A DNA stretch of 64,000 nt, taken from the NCBI GenBank assembly GCA_964431735.1, contig CAYSLJ010000013.1, forward strand, positions 1 through 64,000. Direction: 5' to 3'. Shown here piece by piece: positions 1 to 9,500 of this stretch. The DNA is from CALARM01 sp964431735 (GTDB lineage: Bacteria; Vulcanimicrobiota; SpSt-956; JAKJGF01). The first letter of the stretch is position 1, and the number at the start of each line of letters is the position of its first letter. The notes beneath the pieces were generated by a model, which saw only the letters and a program-made list of their open reading frames with translations, was not told the origin of the DNA and did no database searches. Both the position numbers and the translations under genes were made by a program.

Positions 1-201
1 GTAGAGGGTGGATACTGACAAAATTAATAGTATAATTTGTAAAATTATCAAAAAATGAATAATGTAATATTTATTAAAGGTCTAAATAGTAGAAAATAAC
101 CAATAAGTGAGAAAGGAATTTTACGAAATTTTATCGGTAGGCTAGGATTTTTCCGACACGCTCTAAGACATTTACATGAAATAGTTGAAAAAGTAACGAA
201 T

Positions 202-1158
202 ATGGTTACTATACAAAAAGGTGATTTAATAATTGATATCGGAAGTAATGATAGCACACTATTGCAGGGATATTCCAAGCATCATAATGAAGTAATATTA
301 TTAGGTATTGATCCGACAGGAACTAAGTTCAAAAAATATTATCCTAGCAATATACAACTAATCTCTGATTTTTTTTCTAAAAAAAATTTAGAAAAAGAAG
401 TTGGAAATAAAAAAGCAAAAATAATTACATCCATTGCAATGTTTTATGATTTGCAAGATCCTATAGCATTTATGCAGGAAATTTATGATGTATTGGATGA
501 AAATGGTATATGGTTACTGGAACAAAGTTATATGCCTACAATGTTGGAAATGAACGCATATGATACGATTTGCCATGAACATCTGGAATATTATCGCTTG
601 AAACAGATCAAATGGATGACAGACAGAGTTGGTTTTAAAATACTTGATGTCCAATTTAACAATGTTAACGGTGGCAGCTTTTCTGTAATTGTAGGAAAAA
701 ATAACTCTTTACGATATAATAAGACGGATTTAGCAGATAAAATTTTATTTGAAGAAAAAAATAAAGGTTTAGGTGTTTTAATCCCTTATAATGAGTTTGT
801 AAAAAGAGTGTTGAAACATAGAAATGAATTATTACATAGTATTGAACAGATAAAAAAAGGCGGTAATAAAATACTTGGATACGGAGCATCTACAAAAGGG
901 AATGTAATCCTGCAGTTCTGCAATATTACAGAAAAAGATATACCGTATATTGCTGAAGTAAATGAAGATAAATTTGGCAGTTATACTCCCGGAACTCTTA
1001 TTCCTATTATTTCGGAAAGTAAAGCGAAAGATATGATGCCTGATTGTTTTATGGTATTACCCTGGCATTTTAGAACCAATATTATAGAACGAGAGGCAAA
1101 GTATTTAGCTTCAGGAAAAAAACTATTATTCCCCCTGCCAGATATCGAGGTTTTATAA
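202..1158 (+). CDS. SAM-dependent C-methyltransferase (NovU/TylCIII type), N-terminally truncated
   Basis: The product (318 aa) has the SAM-binding motif DIGSNDSTLL near its start, the family signature YDTICHEHLEYY around residue 115 (catalytic His/Glu region of sugar C-methyltransferases), and a C-terminal Methyltransf_14-like part with GYGASTKGN. Such enzymes methylate keto-deoxysugar nucleotides and are usually about 400 aa with an N-terminal CxxC zinc domain. That zinc domain is missing. Family-like reading (HLHEIVEKV) continues upstream to about 118 in the same frame, but a TAA lies at 97-99 and there is no start codon before the ATG at 202, which lacks a good Shine-Dalgarno. It is therefore a truncated gene or pseudogene, or the window opens on a damaged copy. 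First gene of the polysaccharide cluster. Confidence 0.75.
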   Translation: MVTIQKGDLIIDIGSNDSTLLQGYSKHHNEVILLGIDPTGTKFKKYYPSNIQLISDFFSKKNLEKEVGNKKAKIITSIAMFYDLQDPIAFMQEIYDVLDENGIWLLEQSYMPTMLEMNAYDTICHEHLEYYRLKQIKWMTDRVGFKILDVQFNNVNGGSFSVIVGKNNSLRYNKTDLADKILFEEKNKGLGVLIPYNEFVKRVLKHRNELLHSIEQIKKGGNKILGYGASTKGNVILQFCNITEKDIPYIAEVNEDKFGSYTPGTLIPIISESKAKDMMPDCFMVLPWHFRTNIIEREAKYLASGKKLLFPLPDIEVL

Positions 1159-1164
1159 CTACAA

Positions 1165-2124
1165 ATGCCTATTCAGAAAAAAGCTATCATAATAGGATCC
1201 GATGGACAGGATGGTAGGTTATTATATGGTTTTTTATTAAAAAAACAATATACTCTGTTAGGAATAGATAAGGAAACAATTAAATCTCATGGAATACCCT
1301 GGACCGAGCATGTTGATATTAATAATAGCAAAGAAGTTTTTCAACTATTAAAGACTATTAAGCCTGACGAAATTTATTATCTGGCGGCATTTCATCAATC
1401 GTCAGAAGATAAACCGATAGATGAAATGTATTTATTTCATCAAAGCTATAAAATCAATGTCTTTTCATTGATGAATTTTCTTGAAGCTATAAAAACCTTA
1501 TGTGGAAAAACAAAAATTTTCTATGCATCTTCTTCTCATATTTTTTGTTGCAATAGTTCTAATATTCAGGATGAAAATACTCCTTTTTCTCCAAATTCTA
1601 TTTACGGTATTACAAAATTAGACGGCTTATTATTATGCCGTTATTATAGGAATAAATATGGTATATTTACATCAAGTGGAATTCTTTATAATCATGAATC
1701 ACATCTTCGTAAAGAAACATTTTTATCAAAAAAAATTATTAAAGGAGCAATTGATATTAAAAATAAAAAATGTGACAGGATAGTATTAGGAGATCTCAGT
1801 GCAAAATCAGACTGGGGATATGCTTCTGATTACATAGAAGCTATGTACAAAATATTAAATATCAACAGCGCAGATGATTTTATTATTGCTACAGGGCAAT
1901 TACATACAGTTCTTGAGTTTGTAGACACAACGTTTACATATCTCGGTTTAAAATGGGAAAACCATATAGAAGAAAATAAACATATTATAAATAGAAAAAA
2001 TAATATTTTATGTGGGAATCATGAAAAATTGACGAATGCAACCGGCTGGAAACCCAAAGTGAATTTTAAAGAAATGATAAAAATTTTATTAATAAATGAA
2101 GGATGGCATTTTGATGAAAAATAA
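1165..2124 (+). CDS. Extended SDR, GDP-mannose 4,6-dehydratase-like
   Basis: The 319-aa protein begins with a Rossmann nucleotide-binding motif of GMD type (GSDGQDG, residues about 11-17). It has an SSSHIF segment and the catalytic YGITK (YxxxK) in the middle, followed by a DWGYASDYIEAMY segment typical of GDP-mannose dehydratases. It most likely forms a 4-keto-6-deoxy GDP-sugar; the exact substrate (GDP-mannose or GDP-heptose) cannot be decided. It starts 6 bases after the methyltransferase and overlaps the next gene, so the three are probably co-transcribed. The family is well supported; the substrate is inferred. Confidence 0.8.
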   Translation: MPIQKKAIIIGSDGQDGRLLYGFLLKKQYTLLGIDKETIKSHGIPWTEHVDINNSKEVFQLLKTIKPDEIYYLAAFHQSSEDKPIDEMYLFHQSYKINVFSLMNFLEAIKTLCGKTKIFYASSSHIFCCNSSNIQDENTPFSPNSIYGITKLDGLLLCRYYRNKYGIFTSSGILYNHESHLRKETFLSKKIIKGAIDIKNKKCDRIVLGDLSAKSDWGYASDYIEAMYKILNINSADDFIIATGQLHTVLEFVDTTFTYLGLKWENHIEENKHIINRKNNILCGNHEKLTNATGWKPKVNFKEMIKILLINEGWHFDEK

Positions 2125-3544
2125 TAAAATATTAATTTTTATACCAACATATAATGAACGAGATAATGTTGAAAAAATGTGTAATGAATTGATCAATTTA
2201 AAACTACCAGCAGATATTTTATTTATAGATGACAACTCACCTGACGGTACAGGTAAAGTTATTGATGAATTATGTAAAAAATATAAAGATATAAACGTAA
2301 TTCACAGAAATGGCAAAGCAGGTATAGGCAGCGCACATCAATGCGGAATAAAATGGGCTTATGAGAACCATTACAATACGTTAATCACAATGGATTGTGA
2401 TTTCACGCACAATCCTTCTTATATTACAGCTATGATAGATAAATCAAAAGATTATGATGTAGTAGTTACATCACGTTATATATTAAAGGATAGCCTGGAA
2501 GAATGGAATTTAATAAGAAAAATATTAACTTTAACAGGACATTTTCTAACTACCTTATTGCTAAAAATGCCTTATGACGCCAGCGGCGCTTTCAGGCTTT
2601 ACAATCTCACAAAGATTCCTCATAATGTATTTAAGTTAGTTAGTTCTTTAAGTTACTCATTCTTTTTTGAAAGTTTATATATTTTACATATAAATAAATT
2701 TTCAATTGCAGAAATACCTATTAAATTACCTGCACGTACCTATGGACATTCAAAAATGGCATTTAACGATATATTGAATAGTCTGAAACTATTAACAGGT
2801 ATATATTTAAATACTTTATTCAATAAAGAAAAATTTGAGCATTCAGTTCCATTTACACAAGAAGCCAAATTATCCAATGATATATCATCAGAGTGGGATA
2901 ACTATTGGGAAAATCAAAAAAATACCTCTGGACTTATATATGATGCAATAGCAGCTTTTTACAGAAAATATATAATTAAAAGAACGTTAAACCATTTTGT
3001 AACAAAATATTTCCATAATGGTTCAAAAGTAATCCATGCAGGATGCGGAGGAGGACAGGTAGATACAGAAATCAGACATAAGCTATCAATTATTGCCCTT
3101 GACATATCAATAAATGCATTAAATTTCTATAAAAAAGTTAATAAAAATTATTGTAACTTATTGCATGGCAGTATTTTTTCTATTCCTTTACCGGATGAAA
3201 GCGTTGATGGGATCTATAATCTAGGTGTTATGGAGCATTTTGATGAAATGGACATCCATAAAATACTGAAGGAATTTTATAGAGTTTTAAAATCTAAAGG
3301 CAAAATGATAATTTTCTGGCCTCCGGAATTCGGAATGACTGTTATCTTTTTTAAAATATTGACATTTATTTTTGTAAATATTTTATCAAAAAAAAATGTC
3401 AAGTTTCATCCAGATGAACTTACACGGATAAAATCCAAAAAACATGTTATAGATATGTTTGAAATGGCACATTTTAAAGTCATAGATTACTATTTTGGCA
3501 TAAAGGATATGTTTACTTATTCAATAATCGTAGTTGAAAAATAA
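2114..3544 (+). CDS. Fusion: DPM1-like GT2 glycosyltransferase + class I SAM methyltransferase
   Basis: I chose the ATG at 2114 (476 aa) because GAAGGA stands about 10 bases before it; an in-frame ATG at 2096 lies inside the Shine-Dalgarno. Residues 1-240 are a polyprenyl-phosphate-mannose-synthase-like GT2 domain (FIPTYNERDN, FIDDNSPDGTG, MDCDFTHNP). Residues about 255-476 are a methyltransferase with motif I HAGCGGGQVD and GVMEHFDEMD. Two activities that are normally separate are joined in one chain, suggesting that a lipid-linked sugar is both transferred and methylated, or that the halves act in one complex. It overlaps the preceding gene by 11 bases. Confidence 0.8.
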   Translation: MKNNKILIFIPTYNERDNVEKMCNELINLKLPADILFIDDNSPDGTGKVIDELCKKYKDINVIHRNGKAGIGSAHQCGIKWAYENHYNTLITMDCDFTHNPSYITAMIDKSKDYDVVVTSRYILKDSLEEWNLIRKILTLTGHFLTTLLLKMPYDASGAFRLYNLTKIPHNVFKLVSSLSYSFFFESLYILHINKFSIAEIPIKLPARTYGHSKMAFNDILNSLKLLTGIYLNTLFNKEKFEHSVPFTQEAKLSNDISSEWDNYWENQKNTSGLIYDAIAAFYRKYIIKRTLNHFVTKYFHNGSKVIHAGCGGGQVDTEIRHKLSIIALDISINALNFYKKVNKNYCNLLHGSIFSIPLPDESVDGIYNLGVMEHFDEMDIHKILKEFYRVLKSKGKMIIFWPPEFGMTVIFFKILTFIFVNILSKKNVKFHPDELTRIKSKKHVIDMFEMAHFKVIDYYFGIKDMFTYSIIVVEK

Positions 3545-3562
3545 TTAATCAGGTGATAAGAA

Positions 3563-4468
3563 ATGTGTAATAAAGCAAATGTTACCGATAAAAATAACGT
3601 TAATTTTTTATGTCCTGTTTGCAATTCAAAAAATATTAAGGTTCTTTTTCCCGATACATTGGGCAGTAAAAATCCTCAAATGGATTACAATTTTAGTAAA
3701 GAACATACTCTTACATATCAAATTGTACAATGTAAAACATGTACCCATGCCTATGCATCTCCGAGACCTCGAAACCTAGTTCAACATTATAAAGATGTCA
3801 GAGACGATGTATATTTAGCTGGTGAAGATCAATATCTATCTACTTACCACAAAGTAATTAAGACATTACAACGGTTTAGAGTTTCAGGGACGTTACTTGA
3901 TATAGGATGTTCCACTGGCCTTTTTTTATCAGTTGCAAAGAATTTTTATCACGTAGAAGGATGTGAATTATCATCCTGGGCTACAGAAATTGCGGAAACC
4001 AGAGAACTCACTATACATAAATGTGAATTAAGTAAAATACAGACTGATAAACTTTTTGATATTATTACATTATGGGGTGTTATTGAACATTTTGAATATC
4101 TCGGAGAAGAAATTCGTAATATTTATAACTTATTAAATAAAAATGGCATAGTCTGTTTATGGACCGGTGATATAAGTGCTTTCCCCGCACGTCTTTTAGG
4201 TAAAAATTGGTGGTATATTCAGGGACAGCATATTCAATATTTTACTCGTAAATCTCTGACTAAATTATTTATTGATAACGAATTTAAAGAATTATACATA
4301 GATTTATATCCGTATGTCATGACAATGAGTTATATTCACAAATCACTTGCTCGTTATCCATTATTACATCTTATGACAAAACCATTTTTATGTAATAAAA
4401 TTATAAACAATTTGAAATTAACATTAAAACTTCCCAGTGAGATGTTTGCAATTTTTATTAAAAAGTAA
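3563..4468 (+). CDS. Class I SAM methyltransferase with N-terminal zinc ribbon
   Basis: The 301-aa protein starts with a four-cysteine zinc-ribbon-like segment (CPVCNSKN ... CKTC, residues about 14-60). A Methyltransf_23-type domain follows with motif I LLDIGCSTGLFL and the post-II motif LWGVIEHF. An AGGTGAT ribosome binding site lies just before the ATG. Proteins with this layout are common in O-antigen and capsule clusters and usually methylate sugars, but the substrate cannot be read from the sequence. It lies 18 bases after the GT2-methyltransferase fusion. Confidence 0.8.
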   Translation: MCNKANVTDKNNVNFLCPVCNSKNIKVLFPDTLGSKNPQMDYNFSKEHTLTYQIVQCKTCTHAYASPRPRNLVQHYKDVRDDVYLAGEDQYLSTYHKVIKTLQRFRVSGTLLDIGCSTGLFLSVAKNFYHVEGCELSSWATEIAETRELTIHKCELSKIQTDKLFDIITLWGVIEHFEYLGEEIRNIYNLLNKNGIVCLWTGDISAFPARLLGKNWWYIQGQHIQYFTRKSLTKLFIDNEFKELYIDLYPYVMTMSYIHKSLARYPLLHLMTKPFLCNKIINNLKLTLKLPSEMFAIFIKK

Positions 4469-4515
4469 TTAGAAAAATATACTGATGAAAAATTTTGTAA
4501 AATCCGATTAGAAAG

Positions 4516-6588
4516 TTGACAAAAAATTCAGATCAAAATAGTCGCATAAAATTACCATACATTGGAGAGGCGAAAATATTTATTGACAAATTGGTCTCAG
4601 TAAAAACTATGAAAAATCTAATCTTTAAAACAAATAAAGCTCTTCACTTTTTTCTATATTTTATCTATATTTTTGCAATTATTACTTGTTGTAGTATCAA
4701 TTTTATACCTGGAACCAGCCTATTTACCAACCATCTATACAGTAATCCTACAGATGTTGGTAGCTTCTCTGTAGGTACAGATGCAAAATCAATAGCATTT
4801 AATTTTATTATTCCAGATGTCAAAAAAGATAATTACGTATGCGTAGAAATACCTATATACAATTTAGATCCAACAAAAACATATGAATTACATATAGAAA
4901 TATACGATGGTTATCCAAATGAATGGCCAGGACAAGAAGAATTAAGGTTAATAGTCGGGGAAAATATTTTATGGAAGTATGATGTAGGTAAAAGAGCATT
5001 TTCTGGTTGGCTTCCAGTAAAAATAAATTTTAAACCTACCGATAAAGATAATAAGATAAAAATAAAATTATATGTAATAAATAACACACAAAAAGGTGCA
5101 GCATGGGGACTAACAGGGCCCTATGCCATTAGAAATATATATTTAATTGATACTATAACTTCAAATAAAATAAAAATAAACATTCCATTTATAGAAAATG
5201 TCAATGTATTTATTAAAATTTGGAAAATAGCAATTTATATTCTTTTTTTATTAATTATACCTATAAGTATTATATATTTAATGGTCAAAGTTATAAAAAT
5301 TCATAGAATTTTTAATGTAGATAGAATTGTAGTTGAAAAGCCAATATTAACAGTTTTATTTTTTCTACTAATATTTAGCATAGTTTTCTCTGCTATTATA
5401 CCAACAATTATCATGTATACAATAGGGAAAGAAAGTTATTACGATTTTTATCCTATGAGTGGTAAAGGTGGTGACTATGTAGCGACTTATTGTGTCATCA
5501 ATGATTTAATGGTTAAAGGAAAATCAATATATTCTGAAAATATCAGTGACCCCTATGGTCGTATTCTTTATAGTTACCCTCCATTACATCCATTATTTCT
5601 TACACCGCTATCTTTTTTATCCTATAATAAAAGTTATCAGATATGGATAATAATATCTATTATACTAATAATACTGAGTATATTTTTAATATCTACGTTC
5701 ACAAAACATGAAATTATATCTATAATAGTTTTATTTACTATATATTTTCAATCAACTTTTTTACAATTTCACATAGAACGAGGCCAGACAGATGTATTAA
5801 TGTTATTTTTCATGGTATTATTTATATATTATTATCTAAGAGAAAAAAACGTTTATCTATGTTCTTTTTTCTTTACAATTGTATCATTACTAAAAGTTAT
5901 ACCAGCTATTTTTATTTTATTTTTTTTAATAAGAAAAGAATTTAAAATAATCATACTATCTAGTATTTACGCAATTATATTCATGTTATTAACAAATCCA
6001 ATTCAATGGTTAATATGGATTACTAAAATTTTGCCATTTTATTCAAATGTATATCTTGGAGGAGAAATTGACCACTCGTTAAATAATTTATATTTTTTAT
6101 TTTTGCAGGATCATACCTCCAGTTTTTTAGCTTCAAAAATAACGTCTATTACTCTTCTATTAATATATATAATTATTGTTTACGTTAATAAACAAAGGGA
6201 CAAGTATGTTCTTTTAGAAATTACTATTTTAACAATGATTATGGAAGTAACACCTCCCTGGGCAGCTAATTACAAATTAATCATTCTAATCTTTTTATTC
6301 TTATCACCAGTGTTTTTATCAGAATTAGATACTTTAAAAAAAAATATAACATTGTTTATATTTCCAATCTTTACAGCATTCATATTATTTTTACCTATTT
6401 ATAATATATATTACGCAAAAGCTATTTTTTCTTTACTAAGCTTTATTTTGCCCAATAATATATTACAAAATTTAGTTAACTTCAGGTCGGCAATAGCTAT
6501 AATCTTTTCTTTACTTTATTTTATATTTATCTATATATACCTTATAGTAAAACATAAGCTATATTGCATAAATAAAGACACCTTATGA
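4516..6588 (+). CDS. Membrane glycosyltransferase, GT-C fold (GT87/DUF2029-like)
   Basis: Hydrophobic 690-aa protein. A first membrane segment at about residues 43-65 is followed by an extracytoplasmic beta-rich domain (about 70-235), then roughly ten further membrane helices. The loop GGDYVATYCVIND and the segments YSYPPLHPLF and ERGQTDVLMLFF resemble GT87 polyprenyl-phosphate-sugar-dependent transferases. The indicated start is a TTG; an in-frame ATG at 4609 is an alternative that still leaves the first helix. It overlaps the next gene by 4 bases (ATGA). Probable role: adding a sugar from a lipid carrier outside the cytoplasmic membrane, fed by the DPM-like GT2 enzymes of the cluster. The exact family is moderately certain. 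Confidence 0.7.
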   Translation: MTKNSDQNSRIKLPYIGEAKIFIDKLVSVKTMKNLIFKTNKALHFFLYFIYIFAIITCCSINFIPGTSLFTNHLYSNPTDVGSFSVGTDAKSIAFNFIIPDVKKDNYVCVEIPIYNLDPTKTYELHIEIYDGYPNEWPGQEELRLIVGENILWKYDVGKRAFSGWLPVKINFKPTDKDNKIKIKLYVINNTQKGAAWGLTGPYAIRNIYLIDTITSNKIKINIPFIENVNVFIKIWKIAIYILFLLIIPISIIYLMVKVIKIHRIFNVDRIVVEKPILTVLFFLLIFSIVFSAIIPTIIMYTIGKESYYDFYPMSGKGGDYVATYCVINDLMVKGKSIYSENISDPYGRILYSYPPLHPLFLTPLSFLSYNKSYQIWIIISIILIILSIFLISTFTKHEIISIIVLFTIYFQSTFLQFHIERGQTDVLMLFFMVLFIYYYLREKNVYLCSFFFTIVSLLKVIPAIFILFFLIRKEFKIIILSSIYAIIFMLLTNPIQWLIWITKILPFYSNVYLGGEIDHSLNNLYFLFLQDHTSSFLASKITSITLLLIYIIIVYVNKQRDKYVLLEITILTMIMEVTPPWAANYKLIILIFLFLSPVFLSELDTLKKNITLFIFPIFTAFILFLPIYNIYYAKAIFSLLSFILPNNILQNLVNFRSAIAIIFSLLYFIFIYIYLIVKHKLYCINKDTL

Positions 6589-9500
6589 TCTTATTTATTG
6601 CTCCTTATCCTACAATAGAAAATGAACAGGAAGGTATGATGCAACGCATCCGTACTGTTGATAGAATATTTGAAAACGAAAAACGCACTTATGCGCATAT
6701 TTCGCTATATAATTCCGAAGAAGATTTTATCTCAAAAGAACTTTCAATATATAACCTGAATTTTAATAACAATATAGATATAAAAAAATTGCGAGATTTA
6801 ATATTAAAGGCAAATCTTATTTATGTTCATAGTATTTATAACGGTCAATACATATTACCATTTTATAAATACAAAAAAATAATAACTGACATGCATGGAG
6901 TTGTACCCGAAGAAGAAGCCTATGCCGGTCGTACAAAGTTCGCTGAATATTTAGAAAAAATAGAGAAATTTATTGTCCATAACAGTCATCTTATTATCAA
7001 TGTTTCTAAAACTATGTCAGAACATTTAAAAAATAAATATCCTGATATAAAAACTGAAATGACAGTTCTTCCAATAATAGATAATTATCAGATAAACATT
7101 GATAAAAGAAAAAAAATAAGTAAGAAAAAAAGAATAACGGCCATATATTCAGGTGGCACGCAAAAATGGCAGAATACCGATCTGATGATAGAAGCTATAG
7201 CAAAAGCTAAAGATAAATTTAAATTTATTATATTAACAAAAGATTTTAATCAAGTTAGAGAAAAAATAAATAGATATAAATTAAATGACATTGTAGAAAT
7301 AAAATCAATGACAAGAAACGAAATAGATGAATATTATTACAGAGCAGATTTTGGATTTATCCTGAGAGATGACATAGTAATAAATAGAGTTGCCTGTCCG
7401 ACAAAACTTACAGAATACCTGGCTTATGGAATTATTCCAATAGTAATACAGCCGGAGATTGGTGATTTCAATGCATCAGGTTATTCTTATATAACCTTAA
7501 ATGATTTTGTAAATGGAAATATTCCTTGTGAAGATAAAATAGAAAATCTCAGAAATAATAATTACAGAGTAATAGATAGATTAATGCAGGAATTCAATAA
7601 TTCTGTTAAAAGAATATTAAACATAAATACTCACAGTTCATGTAATAACAATTCAGATATATATTTAACAGTAGATGAAATAAAAAATCATTACTGTAAA
7701 GCTCAATTATATATAGATACCGGTTCAGGATTCAGTGAAGACCAGTCGATAAGTAAAGAAATATCAGAGAAAAACGAGTTATTAGAATTTAATCTCAGTA
7801 ATTATAATAATATAACATCTCTTCGCTTTGACCCTCTGAACAATCTCATAAAAATAAAACTGGAAGAAATAAAAATTCTGGATGTAAATAATAAATTACA
7901 TACTGACATATATTATGAATCTAATTCTATATATAAAAAAGATAGTATACTTATGTTTGACACATTAGATCCTCAGATATATATAGACACATCCAGTATA
8001 CCTGAGCCGATAAAACTATTTATAAAACTGGAATATATATGCCAGGGCAATGATGTATCTAAATGTATATCAGAATATAGAAAAAAAGAAATTAATGTAT
8101 TACAGGAAATTATAAAAAATAAAGACACTCAAATAGATAACCTTATCCATAAATATTTTTCACAATTATTTATTAATAATGGTTCTGGTTTTACAGAAGA
8201 CCTTTCCATAATTAAAAAAATCTCAGGAGATGAAAAAAAATTAGTCTTTGACCTGCTCAATTATAATAATATAGAAGCTCTCCGGTTCGCTCCTTTAAAT
8301 AATTCGGTTAAAATAAAATTAGAACAGATAAACATTATTGATAGTAACAATTTATATAATCACGTTATCTACAGGCATAATGGTCTATTTACTCAGGACA
8401 ATACTCTTACATTTGAAACAGATGCTCCAGGTATATATATAGATATAAAAGATATAGTCAATCCTCAAAAGATTATTATATACATAGAATACATTCTTAT
8501 GGGAGATAAAACTCATAAAGATATATCAGAAAACAAATCAGCTATAATACAGACCAGAGACCGGGAGATACAGACCAGAGACCGGGAGATACAGACCAGA
8601 GACCGGGAGATACAGACCCAGAAGATAAAGATAGAAAAATTATTAGAAAAAGAACATATTCTAAATAATATTTATAACTCTCATGGATGGAAATTTTTAC
8701 TTATCTATTATAAATTAAGAGATTTTATTCTTCCGGAAAATTCTCTCAGAAGGAAATTAATATGTTCTATATTAAAAATTCCCGGGTATCTTAAAAAGAA
8801 ATTAAATCCTGTAAATATGTCCTGCGATATAGCAGATATATACCCTGAATTTACAGATATCTCCGGCTGGGCTCTATCACCTGAAGGTATGGAAAAAGTA
8901 GAAATCTTTCTTGACGGGAGATTACTGGGTAATGTCGTATATGGCAAAGAGAGAACAGATGTTGGGAAGGTATTTCCCGATATTAAAAACAGTACATATT
9001 CAGGATTTCAATTAAAAGAAAAAACTGATAAGACATATCCTGCCGGAACTGCTCATACAATAAAAATCATTGCAACAGACAAAAAAGGAAGAAAAAAGGA
9101 AACCACTGTTTCTGCCATTACCAGAGAATTTATTCCCATACCCGTCAATGAAAATCCCTGCGAAAAAGTGTCAGAAAAAAATGAATTTATCCCACCTGCT
9201 GCTAATAAAAATCACTATGAAGAATGGATAGTAAAAAATGAGCCAGATGAAAGTGAGCTTGAGAAACAGAAACATATAAAATTTACTTATGAACCTAAAA
9301 TAAGTATTTTAATATTAAATAAAGACATAATAAATTCAATTTTAAATCAAAGTTATTTTAATATAGAATTATATATGGTAGATGACATAGAAAACAGAGA
9401 ATTTTTAAAGGATAACAGAGTAAAAATCTTAAGGGTAAAAAATACGGACTCCGATATATTTAAAGAATTTCTCTATCAGGCAGAAGGAGAATTTATAACT

